A stretch of DNA of 31,609 nucleotides from Saprospiraceae bacterium UBA7328 (GTDB taxonomy: Bacteria > Bacteroidota > Bacteroidia > Chitinophagales > Saprospiraceae). Each line of letters starts with the position of its first letter. Within the stretch, counting starts at the first letter, position 1. A program made the position numbers and the translations under genes. The notes under the pieces are model-generated. The model was not told the DNA's origin. It made no database searches and was given only the letters and a program-made list of their open reading frames with translations. Below, piece after piece: positions 24,937 to 31,609 of this stretch. Location: NCBI GenBank assembly GCA_002471345.1, contig DKPS01000118.1, forward strand, positions 2,883 to 34,491, read 5' to 3'.

Positions 24937-25176
24937 TTAATGCTTATACCCATCTGCATTGTGATCTTTATTTTTTTCGTAATCCATTCCACATACTGGG
25001 CATGTTCCAGCTTCGTCACTTCCACTACCATCACAATGCATAGGACATATGTATGCAGAAGTGTACTCTTTCCCTTGCTGTTCTAAAGGTGTATCTTTTT
25101 TGTTCCCACATGATGTAGAAACTAGGCCAAGAGATAAAAATCCAAGCAGAACTAGAATAATTGAAAACTGTTTCAT
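24937..25176 (-). CDS. Small HMBD lipoprotein (heavy-metal-binding domain)
   Basis: A 79-residue lipoprotein: hydrophobic signal, lipobox STSC (C23), then one heavy-metal-binding domain, YICPMHCDG ... CPVCGMDY (residues about 42-66). The HMBD family binds copper, silver or similar soft metals through its Cys, His and Met residues; the extra Cys after CPMH (CPMHC rather than CPMHP) is notable and is shared with the first HMBD of the ATPase. It probably sits on the periplasmic face of a membrane as a metal buffer or donor. It starts 31 bases after the ATPase stop and ends 1 base before the propeller lipoprotein. Confidence 0.88.
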   Translation of the reverse strand: MKQFSIILVLLGFLSLGLVSTSCGNKKDTPLEQQGKEYTSAYICPMHCDGSGSDEAGTCPVCGMDYEKNKDHNADGYKH

Positions 25177-25207
25177 TGTAAAATATTAAGTTGTTTAAAA
25201 ATCATTT

Positions 25208-27697
25208 TTATATACTAATTGTTCTCAATCTCAGTGCATTTCCTATTACTGATACAGAACTAAAACTCATTGCCAAAGCTGCCACCATAGGGGATAATAA
25301 AATTCCAAATAAAGGGTAGAGCACTCCGGCTGCAATTGCAATTCCCAAGACATTGTATATCAGTGCAAAAAATAGATTTTGCTTTATGTTTTGCATCACC
25401 TTTTTGCTAAGCATTTTTGCTTTAACAATACCTTGGAGATCGCCTTTCACTAGAGTAATCGCTGCACTCTCTATAGCCACATCTGTACCTGTGCCCATTG
25501 CTATACCGACATTACTTTGAGCTAAGGCAGGAGCATCATTGATACCATCACCTGCCATAGCCACTATGTGGCCTTCAGCTTGTAACTCTTTAACTCTGTT
25601 GAGTTTATCTTCTGGTAACATTCCTGCTCCAAAATCTTCCAGATTAAGTTCAAGAGCTACACTTCTAGCTGTGTCCTCGTTATCACCTGTGAGCATAATA
25701 ACTTCGACATTATTCTTTTGTAATTCTGATATAGCACGACGACTTGAGGCCTTTATCTGATCACCGATGACAACAAATGCCACTACCTCATTATTCACTG
25801 ATAAGTAGGATACTGTCTTACCTTTTTGTTGATAGGACTTAGCTTCAATGATAGCAGTGTTTGATAATTGAGCACTGACATATTCCATCATTTTTTGATT
25901 GCCAATAGCAATATCTATACCTCCGACTTTAGCTTCAACACCTTTCCCAATTACAGCTTTAAAATCAGTGGGCTTTAATAATTTCACTCCTGAACTTTTG
26001 CCGTGCTTGACTATTGCTTCCGCTAATGGATGTTCGCTTTCATTATTAACTGAAGTCCATATTTGGATTGCTTCCTTCTCAGAAATAGATGAGTCTAGAA
26101 TGCCTATGTGTTCTACAGTAGGGCGGCCTTCTGTAAGAGTTCCTGTTTTATCTACAATTAATACATCTACCTCATTCATCTTTTCTAAAGCTTCTGCATT
26201 TTTAATCAATACGCCACTAGTGGCCCCTTTTCCTACTCCAACCATTACCGACATCGGAGTGGCCAGCCCAAGAGCACAAGGGCAAGCAATAATCAATACA
26301 GCGATAGCATTAACAAATGCAAATACATATGCTGGATTAGGACCCCAAATAGCCCATACAGTAAAAGTGACAATCGCTATCAATACAACAATAGGCACAA
26401 AAAAAGAAGATACTTTATCCGCCAAGTTCTGAATCGGAGCTCGGCTTCTACTAGCATCGTTGACCATTTGAATAATGTGAGAGAGTAATGTATCCGAGCC
26501 CACTTTTTGTGCTCTCATTAAGAACACACTACTACCATTAATAGTCCCGCTTTTCAACTCATCTCCCATTACTTTTTCCACGGGTATTGGCTCTCCGGTG
26601 ATCATTGATTCATCCACTGATGTATTCCCTTCGGTTAGGATGCCATCAATTGGAATTTTATCACCAGGTTTCACTTTGACAATATCTCCGACTTGGATGT
26701 CTTCGATTGATACTAGTATTTCTTGTCCATCTACTATTTTGATTGCCTCACTTGGTGCTAATTTCAATAATTCTCTAATAGCAGAATTAGTCTTACTGTG
26801 TGCTTTCGCTTCTAAGACCTGACCCAATAAAACTAATGTGAGTATCACCGTGGCCGCTTCAAAATAGACATGAACTGCCCCTGATGCTGTTTTAAATTGT
26901 TCGGGAAAAAGATCAGGGAAGATCATTCCGATTAAACTAAAAATCCAAGCAACTCCAGCCCCCAATCCAATCAGTGTAAACATGTTCAAGTTCCAAGAAC
27001 GAATGCTCCTATAAAAACGCTCAAAGAACATCCATGTGGCATAAAACACTACTGGTATAGAAAGTACAAACTGTACCCAATTCCAATTATGTTGACTCAT
27101 CACATCATAAAGTGGATTATTAGGCAGCATTTCACTCATGGCAATAATAAAAATTGGAATGGTGAAGGCAGATGCAATCCAAAGTTTTTTCAGCAACTTT
27201 TTATAGGTCTTCTCCTCTTCTGAAATATCACTTTCAATAGGCACCAGATCCATACCACAAATAGGACATGAGCCTGGTTTGTCGTTTATGATTTCAGGAT
27301 GCATCGGACAGGTAAAATCTACATTAATTTTTGCTATGCTCTTCTGCATGACTAAGTCCATTCCACATATAGGGCAATCTCCAGATTTATCGTATGTCTT
27401 ATCTCCTTCACAGTGCATTGGGCAGTAGTATACACCTGATTGATTTGAATTTGGGTCGACTGGAGGAAAAGACTTTTTTTCAATAGGGCTTTGATGAATG
27501 GAATAGTGTCCTCCATCTCCTTGTAATACATCTTCCAATTTTTTAAACGGTACATGTGTATCCATCTCAATTACCGCTTCCGTACTTTTGAGATCTATTT
27601 CAACATTTGAAACTCCTGCTACTCCTGCCAGCAACTCTGTGACATGGCCTTTACAGCCATTGCATGTCATACCCTGGATATAATATTTATCTGTCAT
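25208..27697 (-). CDS. P1B-type copper-transporting ATPase with HMA and two HMBD domains
   Basis: An 829-residue copper-efflux P-type ATPase. An N-terminal HMA domain has GMTCNGC (C12, C15). Two heavy-metal-binding domains follow (YYCPMHCEG ... CPICGMDL at about 90-114, and FTCPMHPEI ... CPICGMDL at about 128-150). The core has TGE (368-369 region), the membrane metal site CPC at 471-473, the phosphorylation site DKTGT at 515-519, HPLAEAIV in the nucleotide domain, and TGDN and GDGINDAPAL. The last helices carry YN (ALIYNVLG) and M..SS (ALAMSFSSVSVIGN), the Cu(I) P1B-1 pattern. It starts 2 bases after the adaptor gene's stop. It should export Cu(I) or Ag(I) from the cytoplasm. Confidence 0.96.
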   Translation of the reverse strand: MTDKYYIQGMTCNGCKGHVTELLAGVAGVSNVEIDLKSTEAVIEMDTHVPFKKLEDVLQGDGGHYSIHQSPIEKKSFPPVDPNSNQSGVYYCPMHCEGDKTYDKSGDCPICGMDLVMQKSIAKINVDFTCPMHPEIINDKPGSCPICGMDLVPIESDISEEEKTYKKLLKKLWIASAFTIPIFIIAMSEMLPNNPLYDVMSQHNWNWVQFVLSIPVVFYATWMFFERFYRSIRSWNLNMFTLIGLGAGVAWIFSLIGMIFPDLFPEQFKTASGAVHVYFEAATVILTLVLLGQVLEAKAHSKTNSAIRELLKLAPSEAIKIVDGQEILVSIEDIQVGDIVKVKPGDKIPIDGILTEGNTSVDESMITGEPIPVEKVMGDELKSGTINGSSVFLMRAQKVGSDTLLSHIIQMVNDASRSRAPIQNLADKVSSFFVPIVVLIAIVTFTVWAIWGPNPAYVFAFVNAIAVLIIACPCALGLATPMSVMVGVGKGATSGVLIKNAEALEKMNEVDVLIVDKTGTLTEGRPTVEHIGILDSSISEKEAIQIWTSVNNESEHPLAEAIVKHGKSSGVKLLKPTDFKAVIGKGVEAKVGGIDIAIGNQKMMEYVSAQLSNTAIIEAKSYQQKGKTVSYLSVNNEVVAFVVIGDQIKASSRRAISELQKNNVEVIMLTGDNEDTARSVALELNLEDFGAGMLPEDKLNRVKELQAEGHIVAMAGDGINDAPALAQSNVGIAMGTGTDVAIESAAITLVKGDLQGIVKAKMLSKKVMQNIKQNLFFALIYNVLGIAIAAGVLYPLFGILLSPMVAALAMSFSSVSVIGNALRLRTISI

Positions 27698-27699
27698 AG

Positions 27700-29481
27700 C
27701 TATTCAAGTATTCGTTTTACAGATCCGCACTTCATCATTTTATCACCGAAGTATGGGTTTTTAATCTGCTCTTCTGACGATAACCAATCTGCTCCTTTAT
27801 TTCCAAAAGCCATAGGACAAAACTGTACAAAATAAGTCTTACCAGATGTGCCAAAAGCCTCAACAGAATTGATTACAGCTTTGGATACAAACTCAAACTG
27901 CTTTCTCTGATACTCCACATCTGATGACGAAGCAATCATATCTCCATGCTGCTCAATGACTCCCAGCTGTTCCATCCAATACTTATGAGCCTCATCTTTG
28001 AGCAATGACATATCCACACTACCTGTTTGTCCTTTCAGTTTTTCTGCAATAGATGCAGTAGCGGCAGGATCAGTATTAACAAACCCATCTTTAAGATCAA
28101 TGTAAATGTCTGCTATCTGATCTAATTGCTTTTTGAAGTCTTCTGGAGTGGTCTCCTTATAGTCGGGTACAATGTCTCTTTTCACTTCTTTCTTGATAGT
28201 GACATTTCGATTCATCATGCTGTTATTGTTATTAAGCTGTGCGGCAGCATCTATCGCGAAAGCTCCATTGGTTACCACTTCTTCTCCATTTGACAGTCCC
28301 TTCAGTATTGTGGTTGTTTGGCCGCTCTGACGTCCTAATTCTACCTCTCTAAATTGAAATGAAGGCACCTCAGTATCTTGTTGTTTTACATAGACGACCG
28401 ATGTTTCACCCGTCCATAGTACTGCTGAACTTGGAATAGCTATACTATTTGAACTTGCACTAGATGCAGGAGTAGCCTTTATTACTGCATTTAAAAGCAT
28501 CCCTGGTTTCAGTAGATTTCCTCTATTTCTAAAATTGGCTCTTACAACAGCTGTTCTGGTATTATTATCTAATAAAGGCTCTATATAGGACACCTTGGTT
28601 TGAAAAATCTGATCACCTGTGGATGGAGTTTTGAAGGTGACCTTTTGATCTATTTTAATATTAGCTAAATCCGATTCATACACATTAAACTGTAGCCATA
28701 AGTTATTGAGGCTACCAATGGTATAGAGCGTCTGTCCTTGTTTAACATAATCACCAAGTGACACTTTCTTTTCTAATACATAGCCACTCTGTTCAGCGTA
28801 GATATCAATGGTTTCAATGGGTTTCCCATTAGACAAAATTTGATTGATCAGGGCATCAGTAATCTTCCAATTTTTAAGTTTTTGGATACTGGCACTTTTA
28901 ATCCCTGAAACCTTGTTTTCAAACTTTGCAGCTGTGATCAACTCCTGAGAAGCGGCTAATAATTCTGTAGAATATATACTGGCTATTTTTTGACCAGCTT
29001 GGATGTATTCACCTTCATAAGTCACATTCACAGCCTCTACTCTTCCACCAATATGGCTACTTTGAGCTTTGATGGACTGCTCATCCATTTCTATGGTTCC
29101 TTCAGTTTTTATTTCTGTAGTCTTCGAATCTGAAGAGTTATCACGCTGCCCTACTATAGTAGTTTCTACTTGAGCCAGTTTCGTTGCTTCTTCACTCATC
29201 ATCAAGATGGTAGGATCATCACTACCCATAGAATTATCCAATGGAATCAAATCCATCTCGCATATTGGACATATCCCTTGCTCATTTTGACGTATTTGTG
29301 GATGCATGGAACAAGTCCATATTTCTTCAGCTGATTCATCTGTATTGGTCATTTCCATGCCAACATGATCATCATGGCTATGATCCATAAAGGTAGCTGC
29401 TGATGGCTTCATTATCCATCCTGCGGCTATACCTGCTAGTAGAATTGCCACACCGCTTATGATTAATTTTATTTTTGACAT
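27700..29481 (-). CDS. cusB: CusB-type RND periplasmic adaptor with HMBD and DUF3347 domains
   Basis: A 593-residue membrane-fusion protein linking the inner-membrane pump to the outer-membrane channel. An N-terminal membrane anchor (about 6-24) is followed by a His/Met-rich segment (HSHDDHVGMEM), an HMBD (WTCSMHPQI ... CPICEMDL, about 56-79), and the barrel-sandwich/hairpin/beta-barrel core (GGRVEAVNVTYEGEYIQAGQ, LWLQFNVYESDLANI). The C-terminal ~150 residues match DUF3347, a copper-linked domain of Bacteroidota adaptors, ending FCPMAFGNKG ... NPYFGDKMMKCG. In its HMBD the usual CPxCGM is CPICEM (Glu for Gly). It lies between the TolC gene (11 bases upstream) and the copper ATPase. CusB is used as the family symbol. 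Confidence 0.93.
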   Translation of the reverse strand: MSKIKLIISGVAILLAGIAAGWIMKPSAATFMDHSHDDHVGMEMTNTDESAEEIWTCSMHPQIRQNEQGICPICEMDLIPLDNSMGSDDPTILMMSEEATKLAQVETTIVGQRDNSSDSKTTEIKTEGTIEMDEQSIKAQSSHIGGRVEAVNVTYEGEYIQAGQKIASIYSTELLAASQELITAAKFENKVSGIKSASIQKLKNWKITDALINQILSNGKPIETIDIYAEQSGYVLEKKVSLGDYVKQGQTLYTIGSLNNLWLQFNVYESDLANIKIDQKVTFKTPSTGDQIFQTKVSYIEPLLDNNTRTAVVRANFRNRGNLLKPGMLLNAVIKATPASSASSNSIAIPSSAVLWTGETSVVYVKQQDTEVPSFQFREVELGRQSGQTTTILKGLSNGEEVVTNGAFAIDAAAQLNNNNSMMNRNVTIKKEVKRDIVPDYKETTPEDFKKQLDQIADIYIDLKDGFVNTDPAATASIAEKLKGQTGSVDMSLLKDEAHKYWMEQLGVIEQHGDMIASSSDVEYQRKQFEFVSKAVINSVEAFGTSGKTYFVQFCPMAFGNKGADWLSSEEQIKNPYFGDKMMKCGSVKRILE

Positions 29482-29492
29482 AATTGTATTTT

Positions 29493-30722
29493 TTATTTCT
29501 GTTGTGGTTGAAATTTTAATAAAGTAGCAGCAGAATTAAGTTGATTATATCTGGACATAGCTACTAACATGTCATAGTCTATAAGTTCCATTTCTAATCT
29601 CAATAATTCTTCAAATCGAGTGCCCTCAGCACTGTATTCTGATCTCATGAGCTCCAATGTTTCTTTTGTTATGGATTTCAGTTGTTCTACCTTCTTGATT
29701 TCCAATTCTGCTAATTCTCTTTGAGATTTCGCTGCTGCGATTTCAGATAAATAGAATTCTTGCTTCTCCTCTTTAAGAGCATTAAGGGACTCCTGTTTGA
29801 TTTTTTCTTCTAGTCTCTTCGCTTCGAATCTGTCTTTATGTAACGGAATAGAAATACTCCCCATAGGCATCAGAATATCTCGACCATTGCCAGAGAGATT
29901 AGGCACATCGTTTCTACCATCTATCCATGCATAATCGAGTCCAATACCTACCTTTGGCTTAGCCTCTAAAAAAGTAAGCTCTACACTTTTTTCAGATGCA
30001 GCTATTTGGCTTTCCAAAATTTTGAATTCAGGATGATCTTTCTGAGCAAAATCAATATACTGTTCTAGATCTTCCGATACTTCTATTGATTCTGACATTT
30101 CAATGGATTGATCCAATGGTCTCCCAGTCCATCTATTGATCATAATGGTAGGCCCTTCTTTCTTCTTTTCTAACAGCATGAGATCAGACTCCATTGCATC
30201 CTTATTCCTTTGTACGAGTAGCACATTACTTAGCTTTCCTTTTCCTGATCTGACTGTAGATTGAGCTATTTCGGACAGTACATCCAACAGGTCGATTTTT
30301 CGCTCTATTACTTCATTGCTTTCTTCTATAAAAACCAATGAATTATAGGCAGTGCGAATTGCATAAGCAATATCTATTTCTTTCACATCATCTTTGTAAG
30401 ATAATGACTGAGCCTGTAAAAACTTAGTATCCTTACGAGCATCGAGTAGTCCCTTCCATGGGATAGCTTGACTCACACCTACCTTAAATCGCTGTGCTCC
30501 AAGTCGTGTTTCTACAGGCAAAATACCTATGCCTAAACTTACCTTGGGATCGGGATAGTCACCTACTTGATTGCTTTGCTCTTTGGCTGATTCATAGCCT
30601 AGTCTCAATGCCTCTAATCCTGGATTGTGTTTTATTGCTAAATCAATAAAGTGATCTACAGACTGAGCATGGACAGATAAATGCCAACAAAGACCCAAAA
30701 TCAATATTGTGTATTTATTCAT
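29493..30722 (-). CDS. TolC-family outer-membrane channel (CusC-type)
   Basis: A 409-residue outer-membrane factor with a signal peptide (about 1-19, cleavage near HAQS). Long heptad-rich helices are visible: AIKHNPGLEALRLGYESAKEQS, later EEKIKQESLNALKEEKQE and ELAELEIKKVEQLKSI, as expected for the TolC periplasmic tunnel. Conserved TolC-like turns include GDYPDPKVSLGIGILPVETR near the start and MGSISIPLH. It overlaps the upstream cusA-like gene by the sequence ATGA (30719-30722), so translation is coupled. It is the exit duct of the Cu/Ag tripartite pump. Confidence 0.92.
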   Translation of the reverse strand: MNKYTILILGLCWHLSVHAQSVDHFIDLAIKHNPGLEALRLGYESAKEQSNQVGDYPDPKVSLGIGILPVETRLGAQRFKVGVSQAIPWKGLLDARKDTKFLQAQSLSYKDDVKEIDIAYAIRTAYNSLVFIEESNEVIERKIDLLDVLSEIAQSTVRSGKGKLSNVLLVQRNKDAMESDLMLLEKKKEGPTIMINRWTGRPLDQSIEMSESIEVSEDLEQYIDFAQKDHPEFKILESQIAASEKSVELTFLEAKPKVGIGLDYAWIDGRNDVPNLSGNGRDILMPMGSISIPLHKDRFEAKRLEEKIKQESLNALKEEKQEFYLSEIAAAKSQRELAELEIKKVEQLKSITKETLELMRSEYSAEGTRFEELLRLEMELIDYDMLVAMSRYNQLNSAATLLKFQPQQK

Positions 30723-31609
30723 TGTTTCTTAAATTTTGAAGTGTATTTAAATTGTACTTCTTTCCAGAGGCTAAATAGCACTGGTACTGTGAACATGGTA
30801 ATGACCTGAAGTGTCATCCCTCCAAATGAAGGAATGGCCATTGGCAACATTATATCTGCCCCCCTTCCTGTACTCGTCAATATTGGAAGTAATGCTAAAA
30901 TGGTTGTAGCAGTTGTCATCATTGCTGGTCTTACTCTTCGTAATCCTCCTTGCACTACTGCATCTCTTATCTCCGATATAGATTGAGGAAGATTCTTTTC
31001 AAAACTATCTTTCAGGAATGTGGCCACTAATACTCCATCATCAGTAGCAATCCCGAATAAGGCTAAAAAGCCTACCCATACAGCTACACTCAGATTTATC
31101 GTGTGAATCTGAAATAGATCTCTCATATTTGTACCCATCAGAGTAAAATCCATAAATGAAGGCGAATCATAAAGACCTATCATGATGAATCCACCTGCAA
31201 ATGCTACAAATACTGCTGAGAATACCATCAAAGAAATAGTAACAGATTTGAACTGCAAATAGAGTATTAGGAATATCAAACTCAATGAAATCGGAATCAC
31301 TAGCCCTAGTCGCTTATTTGCTCTGACTTGTTGTTCGAAATTTCCTGCAAACTTGTAATTAACTCCAGAAGGTATAGTTAGATCTCCATCACTAATAAGT
31401 TTATCCAGATGATTCTGTGCATTATTCACCACTTCTACTTCTGCATAGCCAGGTTCCTTATCAAATAGTACATAACCCACGAGAAAACCATCTTCACTCT
31501 TAATAGCTTGAGGCCCTTGCTCGTACCTGATGTCTACCAACTCTCCTAATTTGACTTGAGATTGAGTGGGGGTTTGGATAAAAATGTTCTTTATGCTCTC
31601 TATCTCGCT
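30719..31609 (-). CDS. cusA: CusA-type heavy-metal RND efflux pump, C-terminal 296 residues (5' cut)
   Basis: The C-terminal part of a heavy-metal efflux RND transporter. The frame stays open to the window edge, and LGELVDIRYEQGP is the family's conserved hinge, so the TTG at 31540 is internal. The visible part has periplasmic docking-domain sequence, then membrane helices: ISLSLIFLILYLQFKSVTIS, SLMVFSAVFVAFAGGFIMI, SVAVWVGFLALFGIATDDGV, RRVRPAMMTTATTILALLPI and the last GGMTLQVITMFTVPVLFSL. The loop PSFMDFTLMGTNMRDLF before the NLSVAV helix is an extra segment typical of Bacteroidota members. The metal-binding Met residues of the pore lie mostly outside the window. It overlaps the tolC-like gene by 4 bases and heads the copper operon as seen here. 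Confidence 0.95.
   Translation of the reverse strand, partial: SEIESIKNIFIQTPTQSQVKLGELVDIRYEQGPQAIKSEDGFLVGYVLFDKEPGYAEVEVVNNAQNHLDKLISDGDLTIPSGVNYKFAGNFEQQVRANKRLGLVIPISLSLIFLILYLQFKSVTISLMVFSAVFVAFAGGFIMIGLYDSPSFMDFTLMGTNMRDLFQIHTINLSVAVWVGFLALFGIATDDGVLVATFLKDSFEKNLPQSISEIRDAVVQGGLRRVRPAMMTTATTILALLPILTSTGRGADIMLPMAIPSFGGMTLQVITMFTVPVLFSLWKEVQFKYTSKFKKQ

Noticed and set aside
24936..25034. Longer start for the CDCC propeller lipoprotein at 25034
   Set aside because: Would overlap the HMBD lipoprotein by about 98 bases and hide the signal peptide; ATG 24935 gives a proper lipoprotein signal.
25899..26432. 177-codon plus-strand open frame inside the copper ATPase
   Set aside because: Antisense shadow of the ATPase core, rich in Pro/Thr/Ile as expected for a mirrored frame; the ATPase motifs are certain.
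31538..31540. TTG at 31540 as the start of a short RND protein
   Set aside because: The frame continues to the window edge with conserved CusA sequence, so this is an internal Leu codon of a truncated gene.
22686..31609. Copper operon as a mobile resistance island
   Set aside because: No transposase, integrase, flanking repeat or tRNA is visible, and codon and base use look like the neighbours.

Overview
The window comes from a low-GC, AT-rich genome of the Bacteroidota, most likely a marine member of the Cytophagia/Flammeovirgaceae type. This rests on gene content: a Cus-type system with CPMHP heavy-metal-binding domains and a DUF3347 tail, large exported BNR-propeller proteins, Bacteroidota-style lipoproteins, weak Shine-Dalgarno sequences and TTTG-type -7 motifs. 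The genus is a guess. Both window ends cut genes (trpB at the left, a cusA-like gene at the right). I see no rRNA, tRNA, CRISPR array, transposase or phage gene.

Layout. (1) 2-2599, plus strand: the end of a tryptophan operon, trpB - Rieske oxygenase - trpA, with a non-trp oxygenase inserted between the two synthase subunits. (2) 2780-5857, minus: a thiol-redox cluster with an AraC-type regulator, a thioredoxin, a SnoaL-like small protein, and a fusion of two glutaredoxin-like domains to a thioredoxin-reductase-like flavoprotein. (3) 6192-8210, minus: an NfeD-like membrane protein followed by a flotillin, with a clear terminator. (4) 8781-12192, minus: a fatty-acid beta-oxidation pair, thiolase then bifunctional hydratase/dehydrogenase, with a terminator. 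(5) 12618-18461: a sulfur island with a persulfide-dioxygenase-like MBL/double-rhodanese protein (minus), a divergent kinase-like/HAD-phosphatase-like pair (plus), a SulP anion transporter and a Crp/Fnr regulator (minus). A perfect TGTGA-N6-TCACA palindrome lies upstream of the MBL gene, and a degenerate copy lies upstream of the crp gene at nearly the same distance from the start codon. (6) 18530-22527, minus: an EamA transporter and a 1033-residue exported Vps10/BNR-propeller protein. (7) 22686-31609, minus: a copper/silver efflux operon with RND pump, TolC, adaptor, P1B ATPase, HMBD lipoprotein, BNR-type lipoprotein with a CDCC motif, and a YdjM-like membrane hydrolase. Genes are nearly contiguous or overlapping.

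How the genes work together. The sulfur island reads as a small regulon. The Crp-type protein probably controls itself, the co-transcribed SulP gene and the persulfide dioxygenase gene, and the kinase/phosphatase pair shares the operator region. In the copper operon, the P1B ATPase moves Cu(I) out of the cytoplasm and the RND/adaptor/TolC complex expels it from the periplasm. Four HMBD modules spread over three proteins, and an exported CDCC/HGHH propeller, suggest extra periplasmic metal handling. The redox cluster is a self-contained disulfide-reduction module whose reductase has the layout of AhpF but two active CPDC sites and no visible NADPH-specificity arginines.

No single locus is provably a new system. 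The best candidates are the Crp-operator sulfur regulon with its kinase/phosphatase pair, the double-CPDC reductase cluster, the Rieske oxygenase inside the trp operon, and the CDCC propeller protein in the copper operon. Two adjacent membrane-protein genes also appear to lack any standard start codon at the position homology predicts.
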